A stretch of DNA of 64,000 nt, taken from the NCBI RefSeq assembly GCF_963678635.1, contig NC_087066.1:41995338-42059337 (forward strand), written 5' to 3'. A program made the position numbers and the translations under genes. This stretch comes from Symsagittifera roscoffensis (taxonomy: Eukaryota > Xenacoelomorpha > Acoela > Convolutidae). This document shows positions 59,036-64,000 of the stretch, piece after piece (position 1 is the first letter of the stretch; each line of letters starts with the position of its first letter). Under the pieces are notes generated by a model, which saw only the letters and a list, made by a program, of their open reading frames with translations, ran no database searches and had not been told where the DNA came from.

Positions 59036-59840
59036 ACACAGCGGCGAAGCTGAGCTTCGCACCACTTGCGATACAAAACAGGAAAGCCGCTCAGTCGAAA
59101 AGAGAAAGTCAAAAAATCTAGAACAATCAAAAAGAATAAGTCTAGTTTTGAAACAAAAACTTGCCAAGACAACAGAATGTGAAATAAGATCAAAAAACAA
59201 TTTATCAAGCGGTAACAAAGCCGAAAATACCTGAGCAGAAACCCTTTCAGCAGAAAAAAAAACACAAAGTACAAAGTCCCCCACACCCTTAATGACACAC
59301 ACACAACTTTATTTGCGCATCAAATGAAACAATATAAAGCCACTAAGCCGATATAATTTTGGCCGAAACATACTAAGCCAAAAAAGGGAAAAAAGCCAGA
59401 AAATCAAAAAAATGTGGAACTATTAAAAAGTTTAATCGCCCTCACCACTAAAACACACACAAAGCACACAGCTCGTCGAATGACCCAATATGAGGCCACT
59501 TAGCCGACAGAATATAGGCTGAGACCAATCAAGACGAACAAAAGCCGAAACAAATTCAAAAAAATTAGGATCAAGAAAAAATTATTAAGTCCACTCACCC
59601 TCACAAGTCATGCTCACAAAAAAATTTCCGCTCGTCAAAAGATGATGGAAATAACGAAATTTGAATACAAAGCCGATAAAATATACGCCAAAACCTAACA
59701 AGCCGAAAAAAGGGGAAAACAAGAAAAGAATTTGAACAAATCGAATTCGCAAAATTACAAACAACATCAACAGAGTTAATTTCGAATAGGAGAAATAATT
59801 TAGAGTAGGACACAAAATTTATCTGTAGCGGTAAATGTTT
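59036..59840 (+). repeat. R3 copy followed by AAGCCGA-rich repeats
   Basis: After the R3 hairpin comes CAAGCGGTAACAAAGCCGAA and GAGCAGAAACCC, which also occurs at about 51938-51985. Three looser repeats of about 165-180 bp follow, each with a CC(T)CACC-ACAC stretch, a GCTCGTC-like piece, AAGCCGA-A-AATAT and a GGGAAAA tail. A tandemly expanded SINE tail is likely. Confidence 0.55.
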
Positions 59841-60240
59841 TGCTAATCGTCTTCCAAGAAATGGGCTAAAACGACTTCCGAATCTTGAAAGACGGCGTTT
59901 TAACCTTATCATTCCTTTTATTTTTGAAGTTTTTTCTCGTCAAAACAAAATTTCAAAAGTTTCCATGCTGGAAAATAAAAATGCGAATTACTTAAATTAA
60001 ACAACTGAAAACACGATGCTTTCAACTTTCAATTTTGACGACCCCAATCTTTCTTAAGTTTTTGGCAATGAGAAAAGAAAACACATTAAACAAGGACACC
60101 CGGTTGCTGCACAAATATAACGAAGTTCCCAACACAATAACAAAAAAAGTTGACCTCGCGTGCAAAGAGAAGATTTCAGCGAAAGTCGAAAACTTAGGCA
60201 TACTTCATGTTTATGAAAATTTAATCACGTTTGACAAACA

Positions 60241-61560
60241 TTACAAACATTAAGGATAAACACAGAGGCGAAGCCAAGCTTCCCGCCATTTGCGATACAA
60301 CACAAGCATTAAAAACAAAAAAGGTAAAAGAAAAAATCGAAAAAAACTAGGACCATTAAAATTTCGTAGCTCTCGCGATGGAAGTTCATTCTAGGCAAAC
60401 ATGCAAGATATTTAAATATTAAAATAGAAACCAAACAAATTTACAAAGAGAAAACAAAGCAGGTGGTTTTTAAGCAGACACAAGTTGAGCAAAAAAACAT
60501 CGTTTTATAAAAGAAAAAACGTTAAGGTTTGAAGTCCACACTGAAACTATAATGAACAACGGTTGTACTTCCAATGAAAAATAGTTACATTACGAGCAAA
60601 ATTTGTGATGGGGCAACTTAGCCGACATCACTTGAGCGGGGAAACGAAAGTCCGACTATTCAATTCTTACCGAACTTTTTTATATGCATACATACTGAAA
60701 AAAAACAAGGTCCGGACGAGACTAAAACTCCAAAATATTAGAGTGAAAAAACGACGGGCGGCGTTGCCCCTAAGCCATGGGGAAGGAAGTTGGAAGATGT
60801 TAAAAGAAGAAACGAAAAGAAGAGGTGAACAGAGAAAAGAAAAATTTGTAAAAAAAAACGTTGTTTGCGGAAAAAAACTTTGTTGGAACCTGATGTTGAT
60901 TGGTACCTGATGTTGATTGAAAAAAAAAATTGAAACACAGCCGAAGACAAATTTCATTGCCACTTCCAGTGGTCGGAACGAAAACCAATTCAAGTATCAA
61001 CTAGAAAGGCTTCAATAACAAACACGTTACTCGAATCTACGAAAGTTCTCTTGTGATTCGTAAAATCATTGTTCGTAGAATATTGGCAAACTGGGTTAGA
61101 AAACGCTGCAACAACTAATAACCTAAAAAAAGTAATGATAAGGGACAATGAGAGACCTCTAGGAACTCTACAGATACCTACAAAATTTAAACAGATTGGT
61201 GCTTTCCTGAACATACATTTGAAAAGAAAAGAAAGGTTTAGATCAATGACTTGAGCATCGAATGCTTCTAAAGAATTGCAAATTATGATTCAAATTGATT
61301 AAAAACTTGTTTTAATTGTTTTGAGTTCCATAAGTCTGGCGTTATTCTGACAAACCCTTAAGCAATCGGCCACTTGCACTTGGTTTTTTTGGCCTGCTGA
61401 CCGAAATTTCCCGGCGGTAATTCTAGTGAACCAATTTTCTACAGGTTGTCGAAACTTGCTACAGAAGGATGAGCACATCCCATACAAATTTGATGCCCAG
61501 TGTTTGTTTTTTGAAATCCTTTGTTTACATTCTCAAATTGCTTTCAAATGGATACTTCAA
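60241..61560. other. Mostly unassigned, with one R3 copy
   Basis: R3 copy at 60261-60300. A duplication AACCTGATGTTGATTG-TACCTGATGTTGATTG lies at about 60887-60920. Small frames such as 60605-60910 and 61069-61254 lack recognised similarity and carry no splice or composition support. Confidence 0.5.
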
Positions 61561-61579
61561 TAAGCAGTTTCAATTGTCA

Positions 61580-62020
61580 ATTTAGGATAAAAGCGGCAGT
61601 CCATACTGCTTCGAAACCCGCGTTACATAGCCAGGGGAATATATTAGACTTCATGTCAGAAACGTAGAGTCCGGGGCAATCATGGACTTTCTGACAGGAG
61701 TCATCCAGGAACCTGGCCAGGAAAACAAGGATGTTTGCTTAAAATTATTTAACTACGGATTTAAATCTGCAGCTCTGGACCAGCCCCGATCCAGAAAGCC
61801 CAGGGCAATCCCTGCAAGGCTTTGACATGGTTTTAACCCTGCCCAAGACTAGCTCCTGGGATGGTTCCAGGAATGGACTTCCAGGGACAGGTAGTCCGGG
61901 AGTATCCAATGCCGGGAAACAAGACTGGGCAGTAGAACAAAATGGTTCCAGCACAAACATATCAGCATCGCCGGGGGCAAGGGCAATAGAAATGGCAATC
62001 TATACTGTTTGATAGAACTT
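61580..62020. other. GC-richer segment bounded by a direct repeat
   Basis: About 440 bp distinctly GC-richer than its surroundings, with many CCAGG/CCTGG and GGGCA words. GGCAGTCCATACTGCTT at about 61593 and GGCAATCTATACTGTTT at about 61995 are related direct repeats at its edges. No convincing ORF. It may be a foreign or SINE-like insert. Confidence 0.5.
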
Positions 62021-62489
62021 AAATGATTTTTTTAAATCGTTGTGCCATTCCTATTTCTACAACTCTTCTCCAATTTGCTTTTGTAAAATGGAAGAGCAGC
62101 CCTCTATGCTGCAGCGGAGAATGTTTGCCTACACGAAAAAACTACATAGAAAACGAGTTTTCCTTTTCAAATTAGTGTCGTTTTTTGTGAGTAGTGGGAT
62201 GAGAGAATTATACAAATGCGTTGAACTTAAGCGAATTAGGCATAATCGACAATTGAAATCTTCAAAAAAAGAATAGCAGACAAAATATGTTTCAAAATGA
62301 AAAAAAAAATTGCAATAAATTTTAATTTTAGAAAACTTTTTTTTTGCCAGAACAGAGCTAAATGAGCCTCTTAAACGCCCTTAAAATAAGGTTTTCAGCC
62401 TAAATGACCAATTTCCATATAGCAAACGTTACTCGATTGCTCTACTTACTCGAAATAGGATAAAACTCAAAATTTCAAACAGGTTTTTA

Positions 62490-62900
62490 TCAACACTGGG
62501 AAAGCTTTTTGGCGAAAAATGTTACAACACACCGAAACTAGGAAGGCATTGTGGAGTTATTGCTCAAATGAGAAAATTTGTACCGATAGATGTGCTTATA
62601 AAATATTATTGTTACAACATCAAACCCATTATACAATATGGATTACTTGTATATGGGGGAACGAGCTTCTCGAATCTCAATCCAATTTTCCTTTTGCAGA
62701 AAAAAATAATTCGAATGATTTACAAGGTAAGGAAATTTGATAGTATTAGGGAAAGGTTTAGAGAACACAAAATCTTAACAGTTCATGAGCTGTATGTGTA
62801 CGATCTTCTCAAATTTCTCAGCTTCAGAAGTTTTGGATTCAATCGCTCGTTTCATTACAAATACGATCAACTTGGCTGAGCGTTCAGAGACATGGCCAAC
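62490..62900 (+). pseudogene. LINE ORF2 C-terminal fragment
   Basis: Plus-strand frame with VPIDVLIKYYCYNIKPIIQYG, then LVYGGTSF, FLLQKKIIRMIYKVRKFDS and HKILTVHELYVYDLL. This order (VP..L...Y..I-P-..YG, WG, LQK..IR, I-L.-.LY) is the usual end of Jockey/CR1-like RT ORFs. Only the last ~100 codons remain, which fits 5'-truncated insertion. Confidence 0.75.
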
Positions 62901-62959
62901 AGACAGTTGGAAAAAGTCAATGAAGACAAGGAAACACAAAAAAAAACATTTAAACTTCA

Positions 62960-63180
62960 CATTAGAAAAAATATGGCCTTAACGCTCTTTGAATTTCAAG
63001 AAAAGTTTGTGAATTACACTTTTTTATAAACTAACTCAATTTGAGAAAAGAGGATCAACAAGTATAGTTTTGATTACGCCGGAAAAAATTCAAATTGAAA
63101 AACCTTTTGTGACCTTATACTTTTTATGACCGATAGTGGAGTTTGCCTTCCTTTTAACAAAGTGAATGAACTCAACCTGA
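62960..63180 (+). repeat. R1 repeat copy at the right end
   Basis: Carries ATGGCCTTAACGCTCTTTGA, TTTGAGAAAAGAGGATCAAC and a diverged ACTTTTTATGACCGATAGTG. It follows the LINE fragment directly. Confidence 0.7.
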
Positions 63181-63213
63181 AAAAAAAATCAAAACTCAAA
63201 CCGCCAATAAATC

Positions 63214-63303
63214 AAAATCTTGTTAACAATTTACTACCCTAAGGTACCATATAACGAATTGGCCCCCTATTGCAATAGGGGAGGAAATAGTTAACAAGAT
63301 TTT
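63214..63303. repeat. Nested inverted repeat
   Basis: Outer arms AAAATCTTGTTAAC (63214-63227) and GTTAACAAGATTTT (63290-63303) enclose the perfect palindrome CCCCTATTGCAATAGGGG (63264-63281). The whole 90 bp could fold as a cruciform. Confidence 0.85.
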
Positions 63304-63948
63304 CTTTCTTTTTACCCCAGTTTAATTGCTTAAAAAGACAATATACCAATGGGCCCTTAAAAGCAGCCCACGCGTGGACCGTTTTGCTACTAACACTTTT
63401 TAGACCTTCACAATAAAGCATCAGAGCGGGTATGTGATTTGATATTTGACAAGTAACTGATGCGAACTTTAGGTCCAAAAAAAAAAGTTATAAAATGCAT
63501 CGGCTCTTAATTTGTTCACAAGACTTTTTATCAACTGTTTATTTTGAGCTGAACACTCAGCCTCGTTCAACACCAGTTGAGATCTGTGTCTGAAGTAACT
63601 TCAATGCTTTGTAACTCCGGTGTCAAGATAGACAAAAAACAATTAAGTCGTCGATTTGATTTACTGAGCTACGCAAAGTAAATTAGCTAAATTACATCGC
63701 AGACATCATAATCATCTCACATGACATATCACAGCCATGCCCAACACAAAAGCCAGCAATGGTAAGAAAATCGCTACATCTTTTTAAAAAAGTCCCCACG
63801 CATGCACCAGCCAAAACTGACGCAAAAAATTTAATTTTCTTTCGAAATTATCTGGGACTTCAAGGAACACTACTTCATTTTCAAAAACACCCTTACTATA
63901 AATGATGTTGAACTATTTTTGTAGCAATGCAAGCTGACAATTGACAAG

Positions 63949-63962
63949 CCCCCCCCCCCCCC
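63949..63962 (+). repeat. Poly-C tract
   Basis: A run of about 14 C in AAGCCC...CCGCGAG. Length uncertain, as for the other homopolymers. Confidence 0.85.
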
Positions 63963-64000
63963 GCGAGCAATATTAACAATTAATCGGTCGCTATATTTCG

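Noticed and set aside
60605-60910. 101-codon plus-strand ORF
   Set aside because: Low-complexity Lys/Arg composition from A-rich DNA, no similarity and no splice support.

Overview
The window is eukaryotic, very probably from an invertebrate animal: AT-rich, with large introns, GT-AG (and one GC-AG) splice sites, a nuclear tRNA-Arg(UCU) and a dense, varied load of animal-type mobile elements. No sequence here fixes the phylum. The only host protein gene I can support is a calcineurin A catalytic subunit (PP2B phosphatase) on the minus strand, in nine exons between about 57,094 and 25,657. Its first coding exon(s) lie beyond 57,094 and were not located.

Layout. 1-10,400: about 4.4 tandem copies of a 2.2-2.5 kb unit, itself built partly from a degenerate ~73-bp repeat and an AT-rich block of ATAATCGATTATAAT-type motifs. 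10,500-12,500: a fold-back element, a poly-C tract, an intact tRNA-Arg and fragments of it. 12,404-22,157: a ~4.9-kb direct tandem duplication carrying the 3' part of a minus-strand Ty3/Gypsy element; the second copy continues to 24,609 as a full-length but decayed element (gag, PR, RT, RNase H, integrase, 162-164-bp LTRs, primer-binding site). 25,086-25,516: a hAT-like element. 25,657-57,094: the calcineurin A gene.

The most striking object is a ~15-kb retroelement at 31,234-46,227 lying antisense in one calcineurin intron. It has a candidate 5' LTR, a leader of repeated hairpins (two with C(UUCG)G tetraloops), a small basic ORF, a 2,170-codon gag-protease-RT-RNase H ORF, an integrase frame in -1 register, two tiny overlapping membrane-protein ORFs, a Pro/Ser-rich ORF broken by one in-frame stop, and an intact 872-codon envelope-like ORF. 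Its main ORFs are open, so it looks young, yet it has no 3' LTR: the env stop is only 74 bp from the splice donor of the next host exon. Its gene content recalls complex retroviruses rather than an ordinary Gypsy element.

Other introns hold a FLYWCH/MULE-type DNA transposon (47,712-49,943), three tRNA-like SINE heads ending in T-runs (51.7-52.4 kb), a LINE RT fragment (52.8-53.6 kb) and copies of several dispersed families. The right end (57-64 kb) is intron or upstream DNA with repeats, a LINE 3' fragment, a GC-richer segment and a nested palindrome.

Exon boundaries are inferred from protein similarity and splice consensus. Homology calls rest on recognised motifs, not on database searches.
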